Shown here in pieces: positions 37,601-47,233 of a DNA stretch of 64,000 bases. The stretch is from Puffinus mauretanicus (lineage: Eukaryota; Chordata; Aves; Procellariiformes; Procellariidae): assembly GCA_023333565.1 (NCBI GenBank), contig JAJKFH010001538.1, forward strand, positions 124,001 to 188,000. Reading direction: 5' to 3'. The position numbers and the translations under genes were made by a program. The notes under the pieces are model-generated. The model did no database searches and was not told where the DNA came from. It saw nothing but the letters and a program-made list of their open reading frames with translations. Numbering within the stretch: the first letter of the stretch is position 1; the number at the start of each line of letters is the position of its first letter.

Positions 37601-37698
37601 GTCCAGTGTGGTAGACACTTTGAGTGTTGGGGCACTACTCTATTTAAAAAACTGAGCTTTAAAAAACTCTACCAGACCAAAACTACCTTTGTCAAAAA
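34657..37698. other. Non-coding stretch
   Basis: It holds a short (TA)7 microsatellite at 36502-36516 and otherwise A+T-rich DNA. The GC-rich part at 37420-37560 contains a short inverted G/C-rich pair and overlapping open frames on both strands. I see no gene. Confidence 0.55.
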
Positions 37699-37971
37699 CA
37701 TAGAATCGTAGAATGGTTTGGGTTGGAATGGACCTTAAAGATCATCTAGTTCCACCCCCCCTGCCATGGGCAGGGACACCTTCCACTAGATCAGGTTGCC
37801 CGAAGCCTCATCCAACCTGGCCTTGAACATTTCCAGGGATGTGGCATCCAAAACTTCTCTGGGAAACCTTCTCCAGCGTCTCACCACCCTCACCGTAAAA
37901 TTCTTCCTGATATCTAATCTAAATCTACCCTTTTTCAGTACAAAACTGTTACACCTTGACCTACATGTAAG
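37699..37971 (-). mobile_element. CR1 LINE 3' end, minus orientation
   Basis: It begins with the avian CR1 3' tail read in reverse, CATAGAATCGTAGAATGG, followed by TTTGGGTTGGAATGGACCTT and 'AAAGATCATCTAGTTCCACC'. It continues through the conserved 'CAGGTTGCCCGAAGCC' and 'CTTCCTGATATCTAATCTAA' regions. About 270 bases remain, so it is 5'-truncated as most CR1 copies are, and it cannot encode protein. The match to the family pattern is close, suggesting a moderately young copy. The small open frames on both strands here (37786-38032) are repeat sequence. Confidence 0.95.
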
Positions 37972-38825
37972 GGAAGAGTTAATCATCAGTGATTATAAAA
38001 ATTCAGGCTCTAAGTATTGTAGAGTTTTTTAAAACTTTATCTCCGAATTAATTTGAAAATGTGGGTCAAGTCCTAAAACCTCTTTTTAAACCCTAAATGC
38101 TTTCTAAAAGTTTTACCTGAAGATACTGCTCTGTTAGACTCCCAGAATGCACAGGAATAGTTGCGTACAGGTAGGAATAAATGGGATTTCTGGTATAGCA
38201 CTTACAAAACTAAAGCACCAGGATAACATTGCCTAAATAGTCTTATTTCTGTAGGTGTTTCATGATCAGTACCACATAATTTATTGTGGAATGAAACTTA
38301 TGAAATTCAAAAGAAACATAATAGTATTTTCCAGATTTTTTCCAAAAATCTATAACATCCAGTATAAAATCATCATCTTTATCCAGTTGTGGATTCTGTA
38401 GCACAAATGTAACCTTTGATTAAATTCTATAAAGGCGATCAATAAATCTGCAAAAATCTATTATTTGCAATTAAATTCTGTAGAACTGTTCCATAAGTAC
38501 ATAAATTGTGAGCTCAAGAGATCAGCCTTTTGATGCATCATTTTTTGATGTGAATGCTCCTCCTAATAAAAAATGATGGCAAACAAAAATAGATTTTCTG
38601 TCATGGGTGGAATTGTTCTTTTTCTTAATGCACTCCAAATATTTCTGTAAAGCATCATCTGCTATTTAAATACATATTATAGAACAGCAAGGAAAGTTGA
38701 TACCTTTTGTCAATGAGTAAAATATTAAAACTAATGATCTGACTTGTTTCTCATTTAGCTATTGATTCCGCCTCTCTCTCTTTTTTTGTTTTCCTGAAAA
38801 AACACAAAGTTAGGGATTTGGTTTT

Positions 38826-39088
38826 AGAATCAGATAGAACAGCCCAGGTTAGAAGGGACCTCAGAAGATCATCTGGTCCAACCTTTTGTGGGAAAGGGAG
38901 CCTAGATGAGATTATCTATCACCCTGTCCAGTCTCATCTTGATAAACCTCCAGCTGGGGACTCCACCATGTCACTGGGGAGGTTGTTCCAGTGACCGATT
39001 GTTCTCATGGCAAAAAAAATTCTTTCTTAAATTGAGATGAAATTTCTTCCAGTGCAACTTGTGCCCCTTGCCCCTTGTCTTCTCCATG
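38826..39088 (-). mobile_element. CR1 LINE 3' fragment, minus orientation, older subfamily
   Basis: AGAATCAGATAGAACAGCCC, 'GGTTAGAAGGGACCTCAGAA', 'GATCATCTGGTCCAACC', 'GACTCCACCATGTCACTGGG', 'GTTGTTCCAGTGACCGATTG' and 'AATTTCTTCCAGTGCAACTT' follow the reverse-read CR1 3' region. It lacks the clean CATAGAATCATAGAATGG tail of the copy at 37.7 kb and is more diverged, so it is likely an older subfamily. It lies about 850 bases downstream of that copy in the same orientation. Confidence 0.93.
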
Positions 39089-40839
39089 TGGCCACATGGT
39101 TTTCTTTTCTAAAAACAAAATGGCAGGGGGTGAAATGTTTAAAAGCTGTTTCAGCTATCTCTTCTTGATCCAAGTAATTATTCTGGCTATTTTTCTGAGC
39201 CAAAAGCTAACAACAGAGTTTATTCTGGTCTGCTGTAAACAAAGCAGTGTGCTTCTATTTATCAAATTACTTTGCTTTTATCTGAAGGTCAGGATGAAAA
39301 ACACTGACTGAGTACCTGAGATAAGTGGGAACTAACGCCAGTGCCCAGTGCTTCCCAGTACCCTGCCGGATACTCTGGTAGCTGCCCCGGCTTTCCTCCG
39401 TGGACTTTCTTCTCTCTCCATGGTGTGTTAGATGATGCACTTTTTGTTCAAATTGGATTTCTGATGAATATGTTTAGTTCAAAAAAAAGGTTATCTAGCT
39501 ATAGTTTTATATCTGGGTCTGCTGCTGTGCTGAGGCTGTGTGGCTGGGGAACGCAGCTCCTGCACACGGGGGTGGCTGGATGTGCTCTCGTGGCCCCACG
39601 CTGAGACACGTTGTCTGTCCTCTTCCATTGGTGTAAGGACCTTACGCACACCCATCCCGTGGGATAAGGCTCGAGTCAGCGGGTGGGAGCATTGCACAAG
39701 CCTGAAGGTAACTAGTGTGGGCGCGGGCAGTGGGGAGCACCACCACACCATGCCAACCCATGGCCATGGTGGGCACTGCCCCGCCGCGGCTGCTGCTGCT
39801 GCGCTTCCACTCTGCAGTCAGGGGGGTTTTATTCGATGGTTGCTCCCATTCTGATGAGTGAATTAAATTATTCTTAAATTGGCTTATGTGAATCGATCTG
39901 TTCAATATGGTGCTGGAAAGGTAGGGGCTTCTACTTATTTTATTTACATTGATGTTGCTTTTAGTGGGAAAATAGTAGTTTTGCTGTATAGATTTTAATT
40001 AAGACTGAAAACAGCCTTTCAAAGATATAACTAAGATTGGAAGGAAAAATTCATTTCTGTGTGAGTCTGAACTGTTTCAGTAATTCGGATGATTAAAAAT
40101 TGAACTGGAGATGGAAGATACTAGATTAAATAAACAACAGAGTATTTTAAGTTATATTTAGTGCTGTTGTGAGTAAATTAAATAAGTGGCTGGCACAGGA
40201 GCAAAAGGGAGAGAAGTAATGTTGCACCTTCAGTCCTGCTTTCTGAAGGCTGACCTGTACATTTCAACATTAAATGGCTTAACCTGACGCGCTGTTTGAA
40301 ATGTTTCTGAATTATAATCGGTGCTGCTCAGGGAACCCACATTCCAATGGTAATAAGCTGTTACCTGTTGCCCTCAATTATTCTTAGGTTACCGAGTACA
40401 GTTCAACAGTCTGAAAATGTAGTCAGCTGCAAAGAAGGAGGGGGAAAAACCCAAAGTCCACGAAGGGCAAAAAGAAGTTTAAAAGGTTTAAATGGGCTGA
40501 GTGGCACCACGGGCAGCATCTCTCTCATCACTGGTGCTGCTGCTGCTGCCGTGGGACACAAAGGATGTTCTCACTGCAGAAACGAGGATGGCAATCCTCT
40601 ACAATGCTTATAGAGATAGCTTTATAACGGAAAGCCCTCTGTGCCTCGGGGAAGGTGCATGAGCCTTCTGAAGGCAGTGCTGGGAAAAACAGACTTGTAA
40701 ACGTCTGACACAAACGTGCCTTTCTAATAAGTATTGAAATATACCCTTCCCAGAATTTGGGAGTATTAGTTCTGGCACTGGTTCAAGCCTCTCTCTCATG
40801 GAGTGATTGATTTCTTTATTTCTGTTCTCTCCCTGCCAG
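39089..40839. other. Non-coding stretch upstream of the candidate gene
   Basis: A GC-rich patch with several CpGs (39535-39830) includes a (CTG)n-like stretch near 39788-39800. Around 40389-40488 a possible exon has a usable acceptor (CAATTATTCTTAG) but a weak donor (AAAAG|GTTTAA). Its phase would fit the exon at 40840. I do not call it. Confidence 0.4.
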
Positions 40840-42553
40840 CCCCTGGGAACGTGATTGAGTTAAATCTAGAGAACCTTAAAAGCGCAGTGAATTTATCAGT
40901 GAATGGAATGAGGGTACTTGGGTGGAGGCAGAGCAGGGAGGCGTCTCAAGTTGTGCATTTGCCCAAGTCCTGCAGAACAAAGTAATCTGGAAAGTCTAAG
41001 TTCATCTGCTCATTTGAAAGAGGCTGGGTTGGGGAGGTTGGGATATGAGAGATGGGGTTATTCACCCAAGGGGATTTATGCAGGGGTATCTCCATGCTAT
41101 AAAACGTCAATGTTTGGTGTCTGGTCATCAGTTGGGTCTCCAGTGGCATCAGTCAGTTCCTGCCGCTGAACTTCAGAAACCCACTTTCTGTTTTCATGAA
41201 AAAAGGTGGTGTAGAGTCCAAACCATCACAGGAGGAACGCAGCGTGTCTGCTGTGTCTGGCAGGGTAGTTTCATATCCTCAAACTGGACGATTTCGTACA
41301 TAACCGTCTGTATTTCTTGTTCATTCTTTCCTTCTTAGACCATTGTGCTCAGGCTGACCAGCAGAAAGCTGCCCTTTGCTGAATGCTGGGGCAGAAAAGA
41401 TGAAGATCTGATGCTGAGGATAAAAAAAAAAAAGATCAAGATGTGCAGGTGACGCAGTGTCAATTGGCATTTACCACATAGTTTCTGTATTTCCGTTACA
41501 GAATTCAAAATTTAAATTGCTCTTGTAGTAAGCACAGTATCACAATAGAAGGAAGCGAGGACAAGTGACAATAGGCAGTATTTTTTCACTTGTGCCAAGA
41601 ATCTCAATGTAAAAAGCAGGTGCCACAACAGCGGCTGTGCAAGGAGGATGAGTTGCAGTTGGCAAAGCACAAAATTCCTCAGAAGCAGAAAAGAATCACA
41701 AGCATCCAAAATGCCACCGGGGAAAGCTGGAAGAGCATTGTTTTCTTTCAGATCAAGACAATTTTACCAGCATTTTTCAAATAACTCACATGTTGGATTT
41801 TTGTTCATCCTTGTTTTTCTCAGGAAAGGACAAGCTGCCACCCAGCACTATCTGCTCTGGCGCAGGGAGCATTATCTTGCTTTGCAGCCTGCACGGCATG
41901 TTCCTGGAGCAGATAAATTAAAGAGGGTTAGTGACTCTCTGTTATTTACATATGTAATATTTTTGTTTCCTTTACGCATTCTTTGTCACAAGATTTATCC
42001 ATCTCGGTAATTGCAGATGATGGCTGTTGGCTGATGTAGGTGTCCAGAGCCGTAACTGACTGCTGGGAAGTGCAAGAAATAACTAAGTGGTCAGTAATTC
42101 AGCACAAAAACATCTCCTCGTGGGCACCATGCAAATAAGTTCTTAAGCTTATAGAATTTGGAAAAACTGCACTAAACTCAGTTAAAATGATGGTTACCTA
42201 ACCAAAAAGTTATTAGCAATCTTTTTTTTTTGTGTATTTTACCAGAAGTTTTATTCTTTTATAAACTGGGGTTGGTTTTATACCTCACAGAACTATAAAT
42301 GGTTTTTGGTTGATTTTCATTATTATTTGGGTCAAGTTTTTCAGTCATATAAAACTGTTGGGAAGCACAGGATGTGATTTTTGATTAACCATTTTCTTTC
42401 TAGGACAGACGGTGCCTCAGATCGCAGCAGCCTGCCAGTACCCGTCCCCAGGAGCTCTCTGCCATCCTGGACTTTCTCCAGAAGCGTGGAAACAAGTTCA
42501 GCCAGACATTACTGAGAAGCAGTCCAGAAATATCCTATGGACAGAAGGGATAA
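40840..42553 (+). other. Candidate small multi-exon coding gene (four linked exon-like segments)
   Basis: Four segments, 40840-40913, 41339-41448, 41824-41926 and 42404-42553, each begin after a pyrimidine-rich acceptor (for example CTGTTCTCTCCCTGCCAG, TTCTTTCCTTCTTAG, TTGTTTTTCTCAG, TTTTCTTTCTAG). The first three end at GT donors (AGG|GTACTT, CAG|GTGACG, AGG|GTTAGT). Their phases join as 0, 2 and 0 without breaking the frame, giving about 144 codons before TAA at 42551. Pieces read PGNVIELNLENLKSAVNLS, LPFAECWGRKDEDLMLRI, QHYLLWRREHYLALQP and QELSAILDFLQKRGNKFSQ. Introns are short (425, 375 and 477 bases). I recognise no family, and no initiator exon was fixed. An A12 run inside the second segment and one weak donor are reasons for doubt. 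It could be a real rapidly evolving gene, a non-coding transcript or coincidence. Confidence 0.3.
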
Positions 42554-42605
42554 GGGCAAGGTTACCGTTTGGGGGGTTTGGACTCATTCCCATCTGCTGT
42601 CAAGG
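42404..42605 (+). other. Alternative reading of the last exon-like segment
   Basis: The same acceptor (42402-42403) could pair with a donor at CTGTCAAG|GTAAAC. In another frame the 202 bases are open throughout (TVPQIAAACQYPSPGALC and onwards). That frame cannot be entered from the segment at 41824-41926, because the matching phase there has an in-frame TAA at 41914. I therefore prefer the terminal-exon reading ending at 42553, but this alternative keeps the model uncertain. Confidence 0.15.
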
Positions 42606-42902
42606 TAAACCATCTCCTAACCTTGCAGAAATAGTGTGTAAAGTGAGGGAGTTACAGTTTAGCAGGAAACTGTATGGTGCATAAAAGAAAAATAGCTTTT
42701 AATTTTATACTCAGTTTTAATTGATCACTTCAGCTAATCTCTTTTATTTGATATCTACCTGATGACTGTTTTAGCCTGTTTTTTTTTTTTTAATGAGGGG
42801 TTGAGCATTGTGTAGGATCTTTTACAAATATAATTAAGGAAATGCACAAAATCAAGATGACTATCTAATGCTGCACTGCTCAGCTGGTAGAACAGGAGAA
42901 AG

Positions 42903-42908
42903 AATAAA
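42903..42908 (+). terminator. Polyadenylation hexamer downstream of the candidate gene
   Basis: AATAAA lies 350 bases after the proposed stop codon at 42551-42553, a plausible 3' UTR length. AATAAA is frequent in A+T-rich DNA, so alone it is weak support. Confidence 0.3.
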
Positions 42909-43004
42909 TGTTAAATGTAATTTAACGCATTTAACAACAAAATGTTAAATATAATTTCAGTATGGCACAACAAAATTTTAAATGCGATTTCAGTATATGG
43001 CATC
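42906..43004. repeat. Three-copy degenerate tandem repeat, about 33-bp unit
   Basis: Copies start AAATGTTAAATGTAATTT (42906), AAATGTTAAATATAATTTCA (42940) and AAATTTTAAATGCGATTTCA (42973). Copies two and three also share the tail CAGTAT...GGCA. The units are 33-34 bases. The first copy differs most in its second half. It overlaps the AATAAA hexamer at its 5' edge. Confidence 0.85.
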
Positions 43005-43383
43005 CCAATACATCAAGAAATTTTGCTTGCTTCTGGCCAGGAAAATGTTCTATTCATGTTGCCTGGAAAAAATAATTACACTGCTCATGTTTGTTTACAT
43101 GTTTACAGCTTGCTAGAAAAAGGCTGATTTTCCACCATTCACTTACGCAGTTCTTTGAAGAATTCCTGCTATTTCAGCATCAGCAATACTGTACCTGTTG
43201 GGGGCTCTCGTAACCAGGCAAGAGCACAACCCGAATGATGCAAGACCAAAATATTTCTCCTTCCCAGACACATCCGATGACCACCTATACTAATGAGAAA
43301 AAATGTATTGAACACATAAACACTTGAATCAAGATCCTTCTTATTCTTCTCTTGTAAATGAGGTTGTAGAAGAACGGATTTTT

Positions 43384-43760
43384 TCAGGTTGGGGCACGGT
43401 TGCCAGCAGGTTGCAGCCCTGTTTCCCAGCAGACGCGAGGCTGGCGTGGTGCCCTCGGGCACCGAGCACTGTGCCGGCCAGCCCACCCGCTCGCCCACCA
43501 GCCCACTCACCGAGCAGCCCACTCGCTGAGCAACTGTGGAGCAGGGAAGACTGAACACAGGTTTTAAACCTTCGGTGCGAGTTCCACACGCAGGATCCTC
43601 TCTGCAGCACTGCGAGGACAGGGAGCCCATCAGCGTCGCGGCTCCTCTCGAAGGGCAGCGCGTGATCCGTGCTCTGCCTTCAGGATTAAACAAGCCGAGT
43701 GAGGTGAGGACCTTCCTGAAAACCGCTCCCGAAGTCACAGGCAGAATCCTGAGCAAGGCG
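43384..43760. promoter_or_regulatory. CpG-rich patch (CpG-island-like)
   Basis: I count about 26 CpG dinucleotides over roughly 375 bases, at a visibly raised G+C content, giving little CpG depletion compared with the flanks. It contains a short degenerate repeat (CAGCCCAC at 43479, 43499 and 43515). A 199-codon minus frame (43169-43768) and two + frames run through it, as expected where stops are rare. It could be a promoter, a GC-rich minisatellite patch or both. No TATA or start-site evidence fixes a direction. Confidence 0.4.
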
Positions 43761-46172
43761 GAAAACATTCACATTCTTCCCTGTGAACAGTGCTCTGAAA
43801 AACATCCAAGTAAGGAAATGCAAATGAGAATTCAACCCTCCCACATTCTAAAATAATTTAAGAAACCTTAAAAAATTAAATTGCTGTCAATCCTGGATGA
43901 AAGGAAAGATAACAGATGAAAGTTTCTCCTAATCAGTTTATTCTCCCAGGAAAAAGCAGAAAAAGAGAAGAGTTTTTCCTGTACAAGTGGAGCTATTCTT
44001 TCTTCAATTTAAAAACAAATAAAGCATCTGGAATTACAGTGAAACTTATCATAAAAAGCTCAGCTAAGTCTTCCAAAAAATTTCTAAACCAAGAGTTTCA
44101 AAACAATAAAAACCCTTTGCTGACTGAAGAGAATAGATCAGAACATTCTGAGGTTTAAAAAAAGTGTATCATACGTTGGGGAAGAAGGATGATACTGTGT
44201 CATCACACTTCTGGTATAGGAATGTTTTATCTGTAAGAATGTATCAATGGTCCAATAAAAAACCTCACCTGTAAGTGTAGAGTATATATTCCCAAAGCAT
44301 CTACAAATACACAGGCTGTACCTCGGTGTCTGCAGACTAGCAATAAAGAGGTAGTTATACAGTTATATAAATTTAAACTGCTTTTATAAAGACAGATTAG
44401 AATTGAAATAGGAAGGAAAAAGACCATCATGATTAATATAAAATAAGTGGAAGAGAATGACCCCGGAATCGCAAAAGCGCTGGAGTGGGACGCAAAACGG
44501 GAGGTAGGGTAACACCATCTCTTGCAGAAGTTAGAAGCAGAGTGGGATGTGGGAATTTCCCCTTCAGTGGAAAAATCAATAGGAAGAGCCAGAAGGAATG
44601 GAATTATTGGATTACTGCATCAAAACACTTAAATTTTCCATTCTCAGTCTGTATTTGATGGATTTCTAGTGAGTGTGTCCCTTCAGCTTTTGCAACACTG
44701 ATATTTTCATTTCTCTAATCTTCAGGGTTGTTTTCCAGGTGATCCGAAATAAAACAGCAATGACAATTAATACATAGTTTATCTATAACATTTTTCCTGG
44801 TTAGCTTTCAGAGCAATTATGAAGTTACACCATTTCTGCAAGAAGGAGAACTGAAGTGGATGCTGAAAGACCAGGATCAGAGACAGGACCCAGGCTGGGC
44901 TCAAGCCCAGTTCAGTTTCTGTTCCCTCCAAGGAGTTATTGAGTAACACCCTTGCAGTAAGCCTGTAAATAACTCGGTGTCAACGCACCAGCTTTTCCCG
45001 TCTCCTGCTCAAGTCGCTGCACCCATGAAGAGCCGTTCATCTGGTAAGTGCTGCTTAGGAATTGATGGATCTCTTAATATTTCACAGGCATGTCCTTTAG
45101 GCACCTGATTTCATTTCCCTCATACAGTAAATCTGGTTTGTCCTTCCTGAACTGCGGGCAAGTGCAATCACTTGTCTGTTTGTCTCACCTTGGGAGTTGC
45201 CTTGCTCATTAAACGCTTGTATTTGTTATGGCTGCACATGAGCTCCCGGACGTGACTGCAGATGTGCAGACCTGCGGGCGCAATCTTCAAAGCAGCCGCA
45301 TGTGTCCTGGTCTGGCCCGCAGCAGGGCGGGAGCTGCTGGAGCTGGCGGGCGTTGGGAGGACACGCCGGCCTGTTCAAAGCCATCCCAGCACATCTGCAG
45401 CATGCTTCTGGGCTGGGGCACGGTATCCATAGTGAGGGAAATAATTTTCTTTTACCTTTTAAGCAAACAGATCTCAGTTATTGCCATCTTAACCTGGCAG
45501 CAATTGTTCTGACTGTCTGTCACCTGGAGGGTTTACAAATGCATCTTCGGATTTCTTGTTGAGGTCAATGATTTTGTAGTTGTGCCTCTCCCTGTTCCTC
45601 CCATATCTGACCTTATCCTGACATACGTAAAACCTGTGCTCCTGAGTCTCAGCCAAAACCAGACCCAGCCTTTCAAAATGTTCAGGAGAAATCTCTGTCG
45701 CAGTTGTTTTTCCTTTCTGCACGGCTCTGTCCTTACCACTCAGGGGTTGTAATTAATTCTGCGGTGCCAGGCTCTGGTCAGCTTGGAAGCAGACTAAGAC
45801 GAGCCTCCTTTCAGACCTCATCCTACTCTGCTTCTAATTATAGGGGGCTTTATGGTACATGGTTTTTTACAAACATACAATAATGTTGTGACCAACACTC
45901 TCTTCAGAGAGTTGCTGCTGGCTGGCTGTCTTAAAACCTGTTTTCCTTTCTATCAAGGCAGGGTTGTGATGAAAACCTTTCTTTTGGGTCTGGCAGTCAT
46001 GCTCTGGCGAGTTCAGCGCTCTGTGCTGGCTGCACTGAATTTCTTCTCCTGTAAAGCTCAAACAAGCCTTTTCGGTGAACATTTAAATTTCCACAGCAGC
46101 ATTAAGAATCAAAGCTTCTGCTCTAGTTTTGCATTTCTAGAACATTATTTATTATCTTTTCCACATATCTAG
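43761..46172. other. Non-coding stretch
   Basis: I see no repeat family. A strong donor (CATCTG|GTAAGT, after 45042) follows a pyrimidine-rich acceptor-like CCCGTCTCCTGCTCAAG, with an ATG between them. This would make a tiny first exon reading MKSRSS, too short to call. Poly-A-rich frames at 43916-44158 are not convincing. Confidence 0.45.
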
Positions 46173-46243
46173 GAAAAACCATCGATTTGCAATTAAAAAA
46201 AATCCTCCAGAATACCAGCAAAACCAAAGAATGATTTCACAAG
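46173..46243 (+). other. Exon-like segment (71 bases)
   Basis: A pyrimidine-rich acceptor (TTATCTTTTCCACATATCTAG) precedes it and a strong donor (CACAAG|GTACGT) follows. One frame is open end to end, reading FAIKKNPPEYQQNQRMISQ after a few residues, entering after one base and leaving with one base of a split codon. A second frame ends in TGA inside the segment. It lies downstream of the candidate gene at 40.8 kb on the same strand, but no phase-compatible link was established. It may be an exon of a coding or non-coding transcript, or chance. Confidence 0.22.
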
Positions 46244-46652
46244 GTACGTGTATTGGAAGGGAATATCAGTGCTGAGGGAAGGGTTGGGATAGCATCTATC
46301 AAAAAGAAAACTTGTTCTTGTGCACGTACCCAGTAGTTAGGTATTGTCTTCCCTATCCTGTTCATTTTCACTGTGAAGTTCGCAAAGCAGTATGCAGACC
46401 TTATGTATGTCCTTTAATGTCAGCAAAAATTCTTAAAACCTAGGTGGAATGTAGGAGAACGTGGATCAGTGGAAGGCTAACCAGCAATGGTGCGTGCAGG
46501 GCTGAGCTTATGGATTTGGAGGCATGCTTCTTGTTAATGACTTGATTAACTGAAGCCACTCGCTGGGAAGGGGAGAGCTGCTAGCGCAAGGCAAGAGGGA
46601 TGGTCTGTTCCAATGAAAAGTCATGAAAATGTTCAATAGAGCTTCATGATGA

Positions 46653-46657
46653 CAAAG
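46653..46657. repeat. Target-site duplication, left copy
   Basis: CAAAG directly precedes the TGTCC start of the LTR and is identical to the five bases that follow the LTR end at 47229-47233. The perfect match means the insertion ends are undisturbed. Confidence 0.9.
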
Positions 46658-46891
46658 TGTCCTAGTTTCAGCTGGGATAGAGTTAATTTTCTTCCTAGTA
46701 TAGTGCGGTGTTTTGGATTTAGTATGAGAATAATGTTGATAACAAACTGATGGTTTAGTTGTTGCTAAATAATTTTTACATTAGTCAAGTTCTTTTCAAC
46801 TTCCCATGCTCTGTCAGGGGCACAAGAAGCTGGGAGGGGACACAGCTGGGACAGCTGACCCCAACTGACCAAAGGGATATCCCATACCATA

Positions 46892-46914
46892 TGACGTCAT
46901 GCTTAGCATATAAA
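46892..46914 (+). promoter_or_regulatory. LTR core promoter: CRE plus TATA box
   Basis: A perfect palindromic cAMP-response element TGACGTCA (46892-46899) stands nine bases upstream of TATAAA (46909-46914). CRE sites bind CREB/ATF proteins. The spacing is typical for U3 promoters, and transcription would start about 25-30 bases after the TATA box. Both motifs are intact, so this solo LTR could still act as a promoter. Activity is inference. Confidence 0.7.
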
Positions 46915-47096
46915 GGTGGGGGAAGAAGAAGGAGGGGTGGACGTTCGGAGTGATGGCGTTTGTCTTCCCAAGTCACCGTTACGCGTGATGGAGCCCTGCT
47001 GTCCTGGAGATGGTTGAACACCTGCCTGCCAATGGGAAGTAGTGAGTGAACTCCTTGTTTTGTTTTGCTTGCGCGCGCGCGGCTTTTGCTTTCCCT

Positions 47097-47102
47097 ATTA
47101 AA
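47097..47102 (+). terminator. LTR polyadenylation hexamer (ATTAAA)
   Basis: ATTAAA lies 183 bases after the TATA box and is followed by a T-rich CTGTCTTTATCTC stretch. This is the expected position of the R-region poly(A) signal in this LTR family. ATTAAA is the common second-choice hexamer. Confidence 0.6.
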
Positions 47103-47233
47103 CTGTCTTTATCTCAACCCAGGAGTTTTCTCACTTTTACCCTTCCGATTCTCTCCCCCATCCCACCGGGGAGGAGTGAGCGAGCGGCTGGGTGGGGCTT
47201 AGTTGCCAGCTGGGGTTAAACCATGACACAAAG

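Larger units (their letters stand above)
46658..47228 (+). mobile_element. Solo LTR of an avian endogenous retrovirus (ERVL-like)
   Basis: The element is 571 bases. It starts TGTCCTAGTTTCAGCTGGGA and ends GGTTAAACCATGACA, with TGTC/GACA terminal inverted repeats. It is flanked on both sides by CAAAG (46653-46657 and 47229-47233), a perfect 5-base target-site duplication. A 5-base duplication and the sequence pattern fit an LTR family widespread in neoavian birds; the ERVL assignment is from memory. Internal landmarks are a CRE (46892-46899), a TATA box (46909-46914), a (GC)5 tract (47071-47080) and ATTAAA (47097-47102). No viral coding region remains, so the provirus was probably removed by recombination between its two LTRs. 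Confidence 0.92.

Noticed and set aside
39489..39510. GGTTATCTAGCTATAG resembling the miR-9 mature sequence
   Set aside because: The 5' seed part is replaced by an A-run, and no complementary arm (the miR-9* pattern) is present within 100 bases, so no precursor hairpin forms.
40389..40488. Possible exon upstream of the four-exon model
   Set aside because: The phase fits, but the donor (AAAAG|GTTTAA) is poor and the acceptor ordinary. Adding it would rest on phase alone.
43169..43768. 199-codon minus open frame
   Set aside because: It runs through a CpG-rich, GC-rich patch with an internal repeat, where stops are rare and frames on the other strand are also open. No domain and no splice structure.
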